Source: Lachnospiraceae bacterium C10
Lineage (GTDB): Bacteria; Bacillota; Clostridia; Lachnospirales; Lachnospiraceae
Length of the DNA: 37,661 bases
Direction of reading: 5' to 3'
Assembly (NCBI GenBank): GCA_900100095.1
Contig: FMTN01000029.1
Location: 1 to 37,661 of the forward strand
How positions within the stretch are numbered: position 1 is the first letter of the stretch; every line of letters begins with the position of its first letter. Under the pieces are notes generated by a model. The model made no database searches, was not told the DNA's origin, and saw nothing but the letters and a program-made list of their open reading frames with translations. This document shows, piece after piece, positions 6,713 through 15,029 of the stretch. The position numbers were made by a program, and so were the translations under genes.

Positions 6713-7303
6713 ATGTCTAAGATTTATATGATCATGGGTAAGAGTGCGACCGGAAAGGATACGATCTACGCCAGACTCATGAAACGAAGAGACTTGAAAT
6801 TAAAAAAGATTGTGCCGTATACCACCAGACCGATGCGGGAAGGTGAAACAGACGGGGTGACCTACCACTTTTGCAGTGACCAGAAGTTAGCGGAATTGAC
6901 AGAAGCGGGTAAAGTGGTTGAAAAAAGAACCTACCAGACCGTGTACGGACCGTGGAACTACTTTACCGTGGATGATGATCAGATCGATCTGACGAAACAG
7001 CAGGATTATCTTATCATCGGAACACTGGAGGCCTTTACCCGTATCCGGAACTACTACGGAAAGCGGCGTGTTGTGCCGATATATATAGAGGTAGAAGACG
7101 GAATTCGTCTCACACGGGCTCTTGGAAGAGAGAAAAAGCAAAAAGAGCCGAAGTATGATGAAATGTGCAGAAGATTTCTTGCTGACCAGCAGGATTTTTC
7201 TGAGGAAAATCTAAAGAAAGCCGGCGTTAGAAAGAGATTTGTGAACCTTTCATTAAAGACGACGGTGAATGTTATTGCAGCATATATTAAAAAAGGCAGG
7301 TGA
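6713..7303 (+). CDS. Guanylate kinase-like P-loop protein
   Basis: The 196-residue product has the guanylate kinase fold signature. A Walker A GKSATGKDT lies at about 9-17. TTRPMREGETDG, the GMP-binding loop, lies near 37-48. A lid-like basic region sits near residues 135-155. Canonical Gmk has GPSGVGKGT, so this is a divergent paralogue rather than a clear housekeeping Gmk. It occupies the slot that thymidylate kinase (tmk) holds in the syntenic Bacillus cluster. GMP kinase activity is plausible but not certain. It starts 10 bp after the decarboxylase and ends 7 bp before yaaR, within one operon. Confidence 0.78.
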   Translation: MSKIYMIMGKSATGKDTIYARLMKRRDLKLKKIVPYTTRPMREGETDGVTYHFCSDQKLAELTEAGKVVEKRTYQTVYGPWNYFTVDDDQIDLTKQQDYLIIGTLEAFTRIRNYYGKRRVVPIYIEVEDGIRLTRALGREKKQKEPKYDEMCRRFLADQQDFSEENLKKAGVRKRFVNLSLKTTVNVIAAYIKKGR

Positions 7304-7309
7304 TTCCTC

Positions 7310-7750
7310 ATGGATCTTAGAGTTAATCAGGTTAATCAGGCATCGATGCTTTCAGAGGCAAAAGAGACAACGAAGGCAGATGGTGATTTTAAATTTACTC
7401 TGGCTTCAAAGATTGAGGATGCAGATCTTTCAGAAAAGCTGAAGGGTCTTATGAGTCAGATCGATGAGCAGGGAAAGCGGATTGCGGATCATATGGATAT
7501 CCGGGATATGAAGAAATACCGTTCTCTGGTCAAGGAATTTGTGAATGAAGTCGTCAATCGCTCCCATAAGTTCAGCCGTGAGAATTTCCTGGACAGAAGG
7601 GGTCGCCACAGAGTCTATGGAATGGTAAAGCTTGTGGACAAGAATCTGGATGAATTGGCACAGGAGCTTGTCAGCGATGAGAAGGATCATCTTTCTCTTC
7701 TGGGAAAGGTGGACGAGATTCGGGGCCTTTTGCTTGATATTTCAACTTGA
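7310..7750 (+). CDS. yaaR: YaaR family protein (DUF327)
   Basis: This 146-residue helical protein matches the YaaR family. The conserved block runs from [17 protein letters not shown] to [19 protein letters not shown], near residues 64-106. The N-terminal 30 residues are polar and low in structure. No enzymatic motif is visible and the molecular role is unknown to me. The gene lies directly before holB, as in B. subtilis, and ends 13 bp before the holB start. It is soluble, without signal or membrane segments. Confidence 0.85.
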   Translation: MDLRVNQVNQASMLSEAKETTKADGDFKFTLASKIEDADLSEKLKGLMSQIDEQGKRIADHMDIRDMKKYRSLVKEFVNEVVNRSHKFSRENFLDRRGRHRVYGMVKLVDKNLDELAQELVSDEKDHLSLLGKVDEIRGLLLDIST

Positions 7751-7763
7751 TGGCGGATGTAAA

Positions 7764-8768
7764 ATGAAAAATTTTGAATATATCATTGGTCAGGAGGCTG
7801 TAAGAGAGCATCTACAGCATTCCCTGGCCTTAAATAAAATATCCCAGGCCTACATGCTGAGCGGAGAGGATGGCATGGGGAAAAAGCAGATGGCAGAAGC
7901 CTTTGCCAAGGCGCTTTTATGTGAAGAACGGGAAGACGGGGGAGACGAAAGCTGTGGGAACTGTCACAGCTGTAAACAGGTGGAGAGTCACAACCATCCG
8001 GATCTGATCTATGTGACCCACAATAAGCCTCAGCTGATTTCGGTAGACGAAATTCGTGAACAGGTTGTCGGGGATGTACAGATCAGGCCCTATCAAAGCA
8101 AATACAAGGTCTATATCATCGATGAAGCAGAGCTTATGAATGAGCAGGCTCAGAATGCACTTCTAAAAACCATCGAAGAACCGCCGGAATATGCCGTTAT
8201 TCTGTTGCTGACAACCAACGAACAAATGATGTTACAAACGGTTCGAAGTCGGTGTATCAAATTATCCATGGTGCCATTGTCAGATGATCAAATCGTGAAA
8301 GCGTTAACACAGAGGGAGCATATTCCGCCGGTTCGCGCGCAGAAAATACTGCCTTTTGCGAGGGGAAACCTTGGCCGTGCGAAAGAGCTGGCGCTCAGTG
8401 AGGAATTCGAGGAAAAAAGGACAATGTACATTCGAATCCTGTCACAGCTGCCGGGCAGTAGTGTATACCAGTGGACGGATGATATTGAAAAACTGGCGGA
8501 AGACAAAAAGGAACTCGCAAGTGGGTTTGATTTAATGGAAGACTGGTATCGGGATGTGTTATTATATAAGGCAGGTGCTTTAAGAGAGCAACTGATCTAC
8601 CAGGATGCTTTTTCGAAAGTGGCTCAGGGAGCAGGCACTTACAGCTTCCGTCAGCTGCAGAAGAATTTTGAAGCACTGTGTGTTGCCAGAGAGCAATTGA
8701 AGCGACAGGTTCGGCCTCAGCTGATTTTGGAAAATCTTTTTACTGAGTTGAGACGGACAAAGGAATAG
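7764..8768 (+). CDS. holB: DNA polymerase III subunit delta'
   Basis: The 334-residue protein is the delta' subunit of the clamp loader that opens and loads the beta clamp. The AAA+ module has a P-loop-like GEDGMGKK near residues 34-41. A zinc finger made of a Cys near 55 and CGNCHSC near 68-74 follows. The sensor region (NALLKTIEEPP) and an SRC-like motif, RSRCIKL, come after it. I chose the ATG at 7764 because the frame upstream overlaps yaaR in another frame and the typical N-terminus (FEYIIGQEAV) begins there. Synteny yaaR-holB-ricT supports the call. Confidence 0.95.
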   Translation: MKNFEYIIGQEAVREHLQHSLALNKISQAYMLSGEDGMGKKQMAEAFAKALLCEEREDGGDESCGNCHSCKQVESHNHPDLIYVTHNKPQLISVDEIREQVVGDVQIRPYQSKYKVYIIDEAELMNEQAQNALLKTIEEPPEYAVILLLTTNEQMMLQTVRSRCIKLSMVPLSDDQIVKALTQREHIPPVRAQKILPFARGNLGRAKELALSEEFEEKRTMYIRILSQLPGSSVYQWTDDIEKLAEDKKELASGFDLMEDWYRDVLLYKAGALREQLIYQDAFSKVAQGAGTYSFRQLQKNFEALCVAREQLKRQVRPQLILENLFTELRRTKE

Positions 8769-8791
8769 ATTCACAGGAAAGTGAGATTAGG

Positions 8792-10147
8792 ATGCCAAAG
8801 ATTACAGGTGTAAGATTCCGTACCGCGGGGAAGAATTACTATTATGATCCGCAGGATATGGATTTAAAGGTTGGTGACCACGTTATCGTTGAGACAACGC
8901 GGGGCATCGAAATGGGACAGATTACAATTCCTGTTATGGATGTGGCGGAAGATAAAATAAAAGAACCGTTAAAAAACATTATGCGTGTAGCATCCGAAGA
9001 GGATGTGGAAGAGGACCGCAATAACAGGAGCAGAGAGCGGGAGGCATTTCGCATTTGTCAGCAGAAGATTAAGGATCATAATCTGGAAATGAAGCTGATT
9101 CAGGCGGAATATACCTTTGACCGGCATAAGCTGTTGTTTTATTTCACAGCAGACGGTCGTGTGGACTTCCGTGAGCTGGTAAAGGATTTGGCGAGTGTTT
9201 TCCGTACAAGAATCGAGCTTCGTCAGATTGGCGTAAGAGATGAGACCAAAGTGCTTGGAGGCCTTGGAATCTGCGGAAGAGAACTGTGCTGTAAGACATT
9301 CTTACAGGATTTCGCTCCGGTATCCATCAAAATGGCGAAAGAGCAGAATCTCTCCCTGAATCCGACCAAGATTTCCGGTGTTTGCGGACGTTTGATGTGT
9401 TGCCTTAAGAATGAGGAAGAGACATACGAATATCTCAACAAGAAAATGCCTCAGAAGGGTGACGGAGCGACCACGGCAGAAGGAGAAGAAGGTGTTGTAA
9501 CATCCATTAACATCCTTCGCCAGAAGGTGGCGGTATTGTTTGAGATGGATGATACCAAGGAAATCCGTGAATATGCAGCGGATGAGCTGACCTATATCCC
9601 GAAGAAACAGCGCAGGGAGAGGGAGCGTCAGAAGGCGGAGGAACTGCAGAAGCGAAGAGAGGAAGCGGCTGCAAGAGGCGAGACGATTCCGGAGGATGAT
9701 AAGAAAAACAACACATCTTCACTGAATAAAAAATTCATCCATACCGATAACAAGAAGAATGAGAAGAGTGAGATTGAGGAGAGCGTCGTAATACCTGAGA
9801 CAAAGCCTCAAAAGAACAATAAGAAGCCGGCCCGAGAAAATAATAACAACAATAATCGCAACGGAAACCGTCGGAAGTCGGACCGAAAGGGCTGGAACAA
9901 TAACGCAAACAACGGAAATGAAAATCGTGAGAATAACTTTAAACGTAACAGAGATAATCGCGAGAATTCCGGTGGATCAGGTAATAAGAATCGTAACAAT
10001 AATCGCCGAAACAATGGAAATGAACGCGGCGATCGCAGGAGCAACAACAAGGATATGCGCTTTGAACGGGGCGGATATTCTTCCGGCTTTGCTCACAACT
10101 ATGCAGATAAACAGCGACCGAAGCCAAAGGATGATTCCAGGCGGTAG
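8792..10147 (+). CDS. ricT: RicT (YaaT/PSP1) with a long Asn/Arg-rich tail
   Basis: Residues 1 to about 270 form the PSP1 domain of RicT. In B. subtilis RicT joins RicA and RicF in the Y-complex, which carries Fe-S clusters and tunes RNase Y-dependent mRNA maturation. The Cys residues lie at 161, 166, 167 (CGRELCC) and 198, 203, 204 (CGRLMCC), as expected. The rest, about 181 residues, is unusual. A charged coil (about 271-305) leads into a low-complexity tail of Asn, Arg, Gly and Lys, including six consecutive Asn. B. subtilis RicT is only about 275 residues long. The tail could bind RNA or drive clustering, but this is inference. The reading frame is intact throughout. It follows holB by 23 bp. 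Confidence 0.92.
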   Translation: MPKITGVRFRTAGKNYYYDPQDMDLKVGDHVIVETTRGIEMGQITIPVMDVAEDKIKEPLKNIMRVASEEDVEEDRNNRSREREAFRICQQKIKDHNLEMKLIQAEYTFDRHKLLFYFTADGRVDFRELVKDLASVFRTRIELRQIGVRDETKVLGGLGICGRELCCKTFLQDFAPVSIKMAKEQNLSLNPTKISGVCGRLMCCLKNEEETYEYLNKKMPQKGDGATTAEGEEGVVTSINILRQKVAVLFEMDDTKEIREYAADELTYIPKKQRRERERQKAEELQKRREEAAARGETIPEDDKKNNTSSLNKKFIHTDNKKNEKSEIEESVVIPETKPQKNNKKPARENNNNNNRNGNRRKSDRKGWNNNANNGNENRENNFKRNRDNRENSGGSGNKNRNNNRRNNGNERGDRRSNNKDMRFERGGYSSGFAHNYADKQRPKPKDDSRR

Positions 10148-10173
10148 AAGTTGATAGAAAGAGGGCAGGTTCC

Positions 10174-10917
10174 ATGGAAGAGAACATCCCATTAAAACCG
10201 GGCGAGCGTATCGATGACTTGCAACGGAACGGGAGGAGGATCATCCAGGATCCTGCCCGTTTCTGTTTTGGAATGGATGCGGTCTTGCTGTCGGATTTTG
10301 CCAACATCAGGAAAAATGAAACGGTTGTAGATCTTGGAACAGGAAACGGGATTTTACCGATCCTGTTGGAGGCAAAGACACCGGGGACACATTTTATTGG
10401 ACTTGAGATACAAGAAGACAGTGCTGACATGGCAAGAAGGTCGGTTGCAATGAATCAGACAGAGGAGAAGATTGAGATCGTAACCGGAGATATGAAGGAA
10501 GCGGCCAATCTTCTTGGAAAAAACTGTTATAACGTTGTCGTAAGTAATCCACCTTATATGGTAGAGTCACACGGAATACAAAACACAAAGGACGCAAAAG
10601 CCATTGCAAGACATGAAGTTAAAATGAGTCTTTCGGATCTGTTGCATCAGACGAAGCTTCTTTTGAAGCCAAACGGAAGATGCTATTTTGTACACAGACC
10701 CTTCCGCCTGGCTGAAATTATTGCCGGGATGGTGAAGGAAGGACTTGAACCGAAACGAATGCAGCTGGTATATCCTTACGTCGACGCAGAGCCGAATATG
10801 GTTCTAATCGAGGGAAGAAAGGGTGGAAAAGCCCGGATGACGGTGGAAAAGCCAAGGATTATCTATGCGTCAAAGGATGAATATACAGAGGAGGTAAAGC
10901 AGATCTACGGATTTTAG
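10174..10917 (+). CDS. TrmN6/YabB-like adenine-N6 methyltransferase
   Basis: The 247-residue protein is a SAM-dependent methyltransferase with motif I VVDLGTGNGILPILL near residues 51-65 and the adenine-N6 signature NPPY near 126-129. Family members such as E. coli TrmN6 methylate A37 of tRNA1(Val), and B. subtilis YabB sits at this same position before yabC. The substrate here is inferred from family and synteny only. The ATG follows AGAGGGCAGG. Six bases or so separate its stop from the next reading frame, so it is co-transcribed with rsmI. Confidence 0.88.
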   Translation: MEENIPLKPGERIDDLQRNGRRIIQDPARFCFGMDAVLLSDFANIRKNETVVDLGTGNGILPILLEAKTPGTHFIGLEIQEDSADMARRSVAMNQTEEKIEIVTGDMKEAANLLGKNCYNVVVSNPPYMVESHGIQNTKDAKAIARHEVKMSLSDLLHQTKLLLKPNGRCYFVHRPFRLAEIIAGMVKEGLEPKRMQLVYPYVDAEPNMVLIEGRKGGKARMTVEKPRIIYASKDEYTEEVKQIYGF

Positions 10918-10944
10918 CGAGTCTTGACGATCTGCAGAAAGAAT

Positions 10945-11787
10945 ATGGTAGGAAATCTTTATCTGGTGGCAACACCGATTGGAAATATGGAAGACATGAC
11001 GTTTCGTGCCGTTCGCATCTTAAAAGAGGCGGATCTGATCGCAGCGGAAGATACCAGAACCTCACGAAAGCTGCTGGATCATTTTGATATCAGAACCGAA
11101 CTGACCAGTTATCATGAATTCAATAAGATTGAAAAGGCGCGAATGCTGTTGGATCGTATGCATGAAGGGCAGACGGTAGCCGTCATCACAGACGCTGGAA
11201 CGCCGGGAATATCCGATCCGGGGGAAGAACTTTGCAAAATGTGCTATGAGGAAGGGATACAGGTCTATGCGATTCCGGGCCCGGCAGCTGTTATTACCGC
11301 TGTAACCTCCTCCGGTCAAAAATGCAGAAGATTTGCGTTTGAGGCATTTTTACCAAAGGATAAAAAAGAGCATGCAAGGGTCATGGAGGAGATGAAGCGT
11401 GAAACAAGGACAATGATTGTCTATGAAGCACCGCATCATCTTAGAAAGACACTGGCGGAGCTTTGCAAAGAGTTGGGTGAGAACCGGGAAGTGACCATTT
11501 GCCGCGAGCTTACGAAGAAATTTGAAGAAAAGTTGATGATGACCTTGAAGCAGGCAGTGGACTACTATGAAGGAACGGATCCGAGAGGGGAATATGTTCT
11601 GGTCATCGCCGGTAAATCAAAAGAGGAATCCCTGGCGGAGCAAAAGGCAATGTACGAGAATATATCTCTCGAAGAACATATGGAGCAGTATTTGAGTCAG
11701 GGTATGGACCGGAAAGAAGCCATGAAGGCCGTGGCAAAGGATAGAGGAATCACAAAGCGGGAAGTTTACAAACAGTTATTAGAGTAG
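10945..11787 (+). CDS. rsmI: 16S rRNA 2'-O-ribose C1402 methyltransferase
   Basis: The 280-residue protein has all the tetrapyrrole-methylase-fold landmarks of RsmI: LYLVATPIGN at the N-terminus, AAEDTRTSRKLLDHF, VITDAGTPGISDPGE, and IPGPAAVITAV. RsmI methylates the 2'-O of C1402 in the decoding centre. The frame is open from a TTG at 10924, but the family begins with a short residue run before LYLVAT, so I chose the ATG at 10945. The ribosome binding site there is weak. The gene is yabC in B. subtilis and lies in the same order here after the YabB-like gene. Confidence 0.94.
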   Translation: MVGNLYLVATPIGNMEDMTFRAVRILKEADLIAAEDTRTSRKLLDHFDIRTELTSYHEFNKIEKARMLLDRMHEGQTVAVITDAGTPGISDPGEELCKMCYEEGIQVYAIPGPAAVITAVTSSGQKCRRFAFEAFLPKDKKEHARVMEEMKRETRTMIVYEAPHHLRKTLAELCKELGENREVTICRELTKKFEEKLMMTLKQAVDYYEGTDPRGEYVLVIAGKSKEESLAEQKAMYENISLEEHMEQYLSQGMDRKEAMKAVAKDRGITKREVYKQLLE

Positions 11788-11801
11788 GAAAGGGGAAGAC
11801 A

Positions 11802-12548
11802 ATGGAGGAGCAAATCAGGCAATTAAAGGAAATGATCGATTGCTCGACGAAAATCGTGTTTTTCGGTGGAGCGGGAGTGTCCACAGAAAGTGGAATTCCT
11901 GACTTTCGAAGCAAAGACGGGTTGTATAACCAGCACGATATCCAGTTTGATCAGTATCGACCGGAATATCTGTTAAGCCACAGCTGTCTGGTGGATAAAC
12001 CGGAGGTTTATTTTGAATTCCACAGGCAGAAAATGGATACAAGAAATATCAAGCCGAACCGGGCGCATGAATACCTTGCGAAATTAGAGCAGAAAGGCAA
12101 GCTCATTGGTGTTGTAACGCAAAATATTGACGGATTGCATCAAAAGGCCGGAAGTAAAAAGGTATTTGAAATTCATGGAAGTGCCCTGCGCAATTATTGT
12201 ATGAATTGTGGCAAGAAATATGACAGAGATTATATTTTTGACTCAAAAGAAGCAATTCCAACCTGTTCCTGTGGCGGATGTATTCGCCCGGATATTACCT
12301 TATATGAAGAAGGACTTCCGGAGGATCAGGTCCAGGGAGCTTTAAAGGCATTGTCAGAGGCGGATATGCTGATCATTGGAGGAACATCCCTTACGGTGTA
12401 TCCGGCAGCATCCTTTATCAATTATTTCCGAGGAGAGCGCCTGGCTGTCATTAATGAAAGCGAGATTGGTATCAAAGCAGCAGAGAACACTCTTATTATA
12501 AAAAGAAAAATAGGAGAAGTATTCGATGCTCTGGACCAGATGGGCTGA
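11802..12548 (+). CDS. cobB: NAD-dependent protein deacylase (sirtuin)
   Basis: The 248-residue protein is a complete bacterial Sir2. GAGVSTESGIPDFRS forms the NAD loop, TQNIDGLHQKAG the ribose site and EIHG supplies the catalytic His. The zinc site has CMNC followed by a CSC pair in CSCGGC, and PDITLYEE replaces the FGE seen in many homologues, as in other clostridial sirtuins. It would remove acetyl or related groups from protein lysines with NAD. AGGAAAGGGG precedes the ATG. It is the last gene of the long operon, since the following rpsF has its own promoter just past the stop. Confidence 0.93.
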   Translation: MEEQIRQLKEMIDCSTKIVFFGGAGVSTESGIPDFRSKDGLYNQHDIQFDQYRPEYLLSHSCLVDKPEVYFEFHRQKMDTRNIKPNRAHEYLAKLEQKGKLIGVVTQNIDGLHQKAGSKKVFEIHGSALRNYCMNCGKKYDRDYIFDSKEAIPTCSCGGCIRPDITLYEEGLPEDQVQGALKALSEADMLIIGGTSLTVYPAASFINYFRGERLAVINESEIGIKAAENTLIIKRKIGEVFDALDQMG

Positions 12549-12583
12549 TATAAAGAAAAGTCCAAAGAAGTCGGAAGAAGGAC

Positions 12584-12612
12584 TTGAAATAGCTTGCTGT
12601 ACATGTTATGAT
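12584..12612 (+). promoter_or_regulatory. Promoter of rpsF-ssb-rpsR
   Basis: TTGAAA (12584-12589) and TATGAT (12607-12612) are separated by 17 bp. Transcription from about 12620 leaves a leader of some 65 nt before rpsF. Confidence 0.75.
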
Positions 12613-12618
12613 ATGAAA

Positions 12619-12670
12619 CCGTGGTATATGAAATCCTTGCTCTTCCTGCAAGGGAAGGGCCACTAGTCCA
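12619..12670 (+). promoter_or_regulatory. Candidate S6:S18 autoregulatory leader of rpsF
   Basis: The leader can fold with an outer GTGG/CCAC stem and an inner CCTTGC/GCAAGG hairpin with a seven-base loop, leaving an asymmetric internal loop. A CCG lies at the foot of the outer stem. Known rpsF leaders bind the S6:S18 complex through a CCG-containing structure that imitates 16S helix 22. The resemblance here is partial and judged by eye. Confidence 0.4.
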
Positions 12671-12685
12671 GAAGGAGGAAAGTGA

Positions 12686-12976
12686 ATGAACAAGTATGAG
12701 TTAGCACTCGTTGTGAATGCAAAGATCGAAGACGATGCTAGAACAGCTGTTGTTGAGAAGGCGAAGGAGTACATCACTCGTAACGGCGGCGTTTTAGGAG
12801 AGACTGATGACTGGGGTAAGCAGAAGCTTGCTTACGAGATTCAGAAGATGAATGAAGGTTTCTACTACTTCATCAACTTCGATGCAGAGCCAGAGGCTCC
12901 AGCAAAGATCGAGTCTGATGTTCGTATTATGGAGAATGTTCTTCGTTTCTTAGTCGTTCGTAAAGACGAGGCTTAA
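12686..12976 (+). CDS. rpsF: Small ribosomal subunit protein bS6
   Basis: The 96-residue protein has the S6 ferredoxin-like fold pattern. It starts MNKYELALVVNAKIED and has the conserved DDWGKQKLAYEIQKMNEGFYY segment in the middle. S6 binds S18 and the 16S central domain of the 30S platform. A strong AGAAGGAGGAAA precedes the ATG. The order rpsF-ssb-rpsR is conserved across bacteria and supports the call. Confidence 0.98.
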   Translation: MNKYELALVVNAKIEDDARTAVVEKAKEYITRNGGVLGETDDWGKQKLAYEIQKMNEGFYYFINFDAEPEAPAKIESDVRIMENVLRFLVVRKDEA

Positions 12977-13000
12977 GATTAAGAAAGAAGGGGTTCTTAT

Positions 13001-13468
13001 ATGAATAAGATTATTCTCATGGGTCGTCTGACAAGAGATCCTGAAGTACGTTATGGTGGCGCGTCTAACACAGCAATTGCACGTTTTTCACTTGCAGTTG
13101 ATCGTAGATTTAAGCGTGATGGACAGCCGGAAGCTGATTTCTTCAACTGTACTGCATTCGGTAAGACCGGTGAGTTCGTTGAGAAATATCTTCGCAAGGG
13201 AACCAAGGTGGTTCTCGAAGGCGAAATGCAGAATGATAATTACCAGAACAAAGAGGGCCAGATGGTCTATGGATTCCAGGTAGTTGTCAATACAATCGAG
13301 TTTGCAGAGAGTAAGGCAGCTTCTCAGAATAACGCAGCTAACTATCAGGCACCGGTTAATCCGAATCCGGGTCCGGCAAGCCAGGGTAGCTCAGCACCAA
13401 CAGGAGACGCTGGGGATGGTTTTATGAATATCCCAGATGGTATTGAAGAAGAATTACCATTTAACTAG
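13001..13468 (+). CDS. ssb: Single-stranded DNA-binding protein
   Basis: This 155-residue protein has an N-terminal OB fold (MNKIILMGRLTRDPEVRY at the start, DFFNCTAFGKTGEFV in the middle) spanning about 110 residues. A flexible Gln/Asn/Pro/Gly-rich linker follows. It ends in the acidic tip EEELPFN, which recruits replication and repair proteins. Here the usual DDDLPF ends with an additional Asn. It is cotranscribed between rpsF and rpsR, which is the standard arrangement for the essential SSB. Confidence 0.97.
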   Translation: MNKIILMGRLTRDPEVRYGGASNTAIARFSLAVDRRFKRDGQPEADFFNCTAFGKTGEFVEKYLRKGTKVVLEGEMQNDNYQNKEGQMVYGFQVVVNTIEFAESKAASQNNAANYQAPVNPNPGPASQGSSAPTGDAGDGFMNIPDGIEEELPFN

Positions 13469-13508
13469 ATTTTACTAGGTTTAAACTACTTTATAGGAGG
13501 TAGATATC

Positions 13509-13739
13509 ATGGCTTTTAGAGGCAGACCAGTTCGTAGAAGAAGAAAAGTTTGCGTATTCTGTGGCAAGGATAATGTAATTGATTACAAGGATACAGCAAA
13601 GTTAAAGAAGTATATCTCTGAGAGAGGAAAGATCCTTCCTCGTCGTATTACAGGAAACTGTGCAAAGCACCAGAGAGCTCTTACAGTAGCAATTAAGCGC
13701 GCACGTCATATCGCACTTATGCCATACGTTACAGAGTAA
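13509..13739 (+). CDS. rpsR: Small ribosomal subunit protein bS18
   Basis: The 76-residue basic protein shows the S18 core [18 protein letters not shown] and [12 protein letters not shown]. It also carries CVFCG near the N-terminus plus a later Cys and His (CAKH), suggesting the zinc-binding form found in many Clostridia. It pairs with S6 on the 30S platform. TAGGAGG precedes the ATG. A terminator follows 33 bp after its stop. Confidence 0.98.
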   Translation: MAFRGRPVRRRRKVCVFCGKDNVIDYKDTAKLKKYISERGKILPRRITGNCAKHQRALTVAIKRARHIALMPYVTE

Positions 13740-13772
13740 GAATTAATTTTCGAGGATTTTGTATCACAGGAG

Positions 13773-13802
13773 CGGGCATTCGTAAGAATGCTCGTTTTTT
13801 TT
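13773..13802 (+). terminator. Terminator of rpsF-ssb-rpsR
   Basis: CGGGCATTC pairs with GAATGCTCG (one G-T) around a GTAA tetraloop, followed by eight T residues. Confidence 0.92.
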
Positions 13803-13872
13803 GATAGATTCATCTGGGTTATCAGCTTTGGGAAACGCACCGTGACGAGACCTGAAACAGAGAGGAGTATCT

Positions 13873-14841
13873 ATGGCGAAAAAGAAGAAAAAGATGGAAT
13901 TTCGTTATTACGATATTCCAAAAGGGGAATATATTCTGCCAAAGTTGGGAAAAGGCTGGGAACAGGAATACGGAAAAGGATATAACGGAATGCTTCATTT
14001 CCATAATTATATGGAAGTTGGCTATTGTTACCATGGAAAAGGACGATTGATCATTGAAGACCGGGTCTACCGTTATTCTGATCAGATGTTTACAATTATT
14101 CCTGCCAATATTCCTCATACGACCATTTCAGATCCGGGAAATATCTGTAAATGGGAGTTTTTATTCATCGATATGGATGCCTTTGTAACGGAAGAAATGA
14201 AGTGGGAAGGGTATTCCGTTTCTGAAATTCTGCACCAGATCAACAGCAGGGGGACCATGAAAAGCAAGGAAAATCATGGTGATATGGGACACCTGATTCT
14301 TGAAATGATGCGGGAATGCCGTAATCAGGGGCCTTATTATAAGGAATCCCTGAAAGGATGGCTTGCGACGTTTGCTGTTGGAATCCTGCGGTTAAATCAG
14401 GAGCGGGAAGCGGCTCGTCGTATCAATCGCGTGAACCGTTACATTCGCGATGCCATTGAATTCGTCTCTTCCCACTACAATGAAGAGATACATATTGGTG
14501 ATCTTGCGGAAATATCCGGCTTATCGGAAAGTCATTTCCGGCGTACGTTTGAGGAAAGTATGAATATGAAGCCGGTAGAATATATCAATATGGTAAGAAT
14601 TGACAAGGCCTGTGATATGATTGCCCGGGAAGACGTATCCATGGAAGATGTCTGCTACCGGATTGGCTATCAGACGCCGTCCACATTCAATCGTAATTTC
14701 AAGTCATTGACAGGAATGACACCTTTGCAATGGAAAAATGGCGGAAGACGGAGCGGAAGCCTGCTATCCGATTTTAAAATTACTGCCCAGAAAGGTTGGG
14801 AAGGAATTGACTTGGACGAACCGCCGAAGAACAATATATAA
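13873..14841 (+). CDS. AraC-family transcriptional regulator of the beta-galactoside locus
   Basis: The 322-residue protein has an N-terminal cupin-like sensing domain (residues about 30-110, with HFHNYMEVGYCYHGKG and IIPANIPHT) and a C-terminal pair of helix-turn-helix motifs (about 190-290). The second ends in the family signature DVCYRIGYQTPSTFNRNFKS followed by GMTPLQW. Such proteins usually activate sugar uptake or glycosidase genes when the ligand binds the cupin. It lies immediately upstream of an ABC sugar importer and a beta-galactosidase in the same direction, so control of that operon is the natural inference. AGAGGAG precedes the ATG. A terminator separates it from the transporter genes. 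Confidence 0.92.
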   Translation: MAKKKKKMEFRYYDIPKGEYILPKLGKGWEQEYGKGYNGMLHFHNYMEVGYCYHGKGRLIIEDRVYRYSDQMFTIIPANIPHTTISDPGNICKWEFLFIDMDAFVTEEMKWEGYSVSEILHQINSRGTMKSKENHGDMGHLILEMMRECRNQGPYYKESLKGWLATFAVGILRLNQEREAARRINRVNRYIRDAIEFVSSHYNEEIHIGDLAEISGLSESHFRRTFEESMNMKPVEYINMVRIDKACDMIAREDVSMEDVCYRIGYQTPSTFNRNFKSLTGMTPLQWKNGGRRSGSLLSDFKITAQKGWEGIDLDEPPKNNI

Positions 14842-14856
14842 AAGAATCGAAGGAAT

Positions 14857-14898
14857 AAAGGGCTGTGAAAAATCATCGGGTTTTTCACAGCCTTTTCT
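14857..14898 (+). terminator. Terminator after the AraC regulator
   Basis: AAGGGCTGTGAAAAA pairs with TTTTTCACAGCCTTTT across an eight-base loop. The stem is long and nearly perfect and can terminate in both directions. Confidence 0.88.
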
Positions 14899-14927
14899 CT
14901 ATGTAGATGTCAAGAAAAGCGTTGTTG

Positions 14928-15029
14928 GTAAAATTGATCAGTAAAATGCGCATTGACTGTCGAAATAGTTGTTTTTGCATAATTACTGGGTATTTTTACG
15001 AACAATTTCGGAAAGAATACAGATATAAT
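14928..15029 (+). promoter_or_regulatory. Promoter region of the sugar ABC operon with direct repeats
   Basis: A perfect TATAAT lies at 15024-15029, but the hexamer 17 bp upstream (AACAAT) is a poor -35, as expected for an activator-dependent promoter. A second possible start has TTGACT (14953-14958) and CATAAT (14978-14983) with a long 19-bp spacer. Two GTAAAAT copies at 14928-14934 and 14941-14947 form a 13-bp-period direct repeat upstream, a plausible AraC site. Confidence 0.5.

Noticed and set aside
9830-10060. A short tandem repeat or CRISPR-like array in the A/C-rich 3' part of ricT
   Set aside because: The repetition is of Asn codons in one open frame with irregular spacing and mixed AAC/AAT use. 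There are no repeat-spacer units.
14912-14928. A second cre-like site near AAAGCGTTGTTGG upstream of the sugar operon
   Set aside because: Only about 9 of 14 positions match the consensus, close to what chance gives in this base composition.
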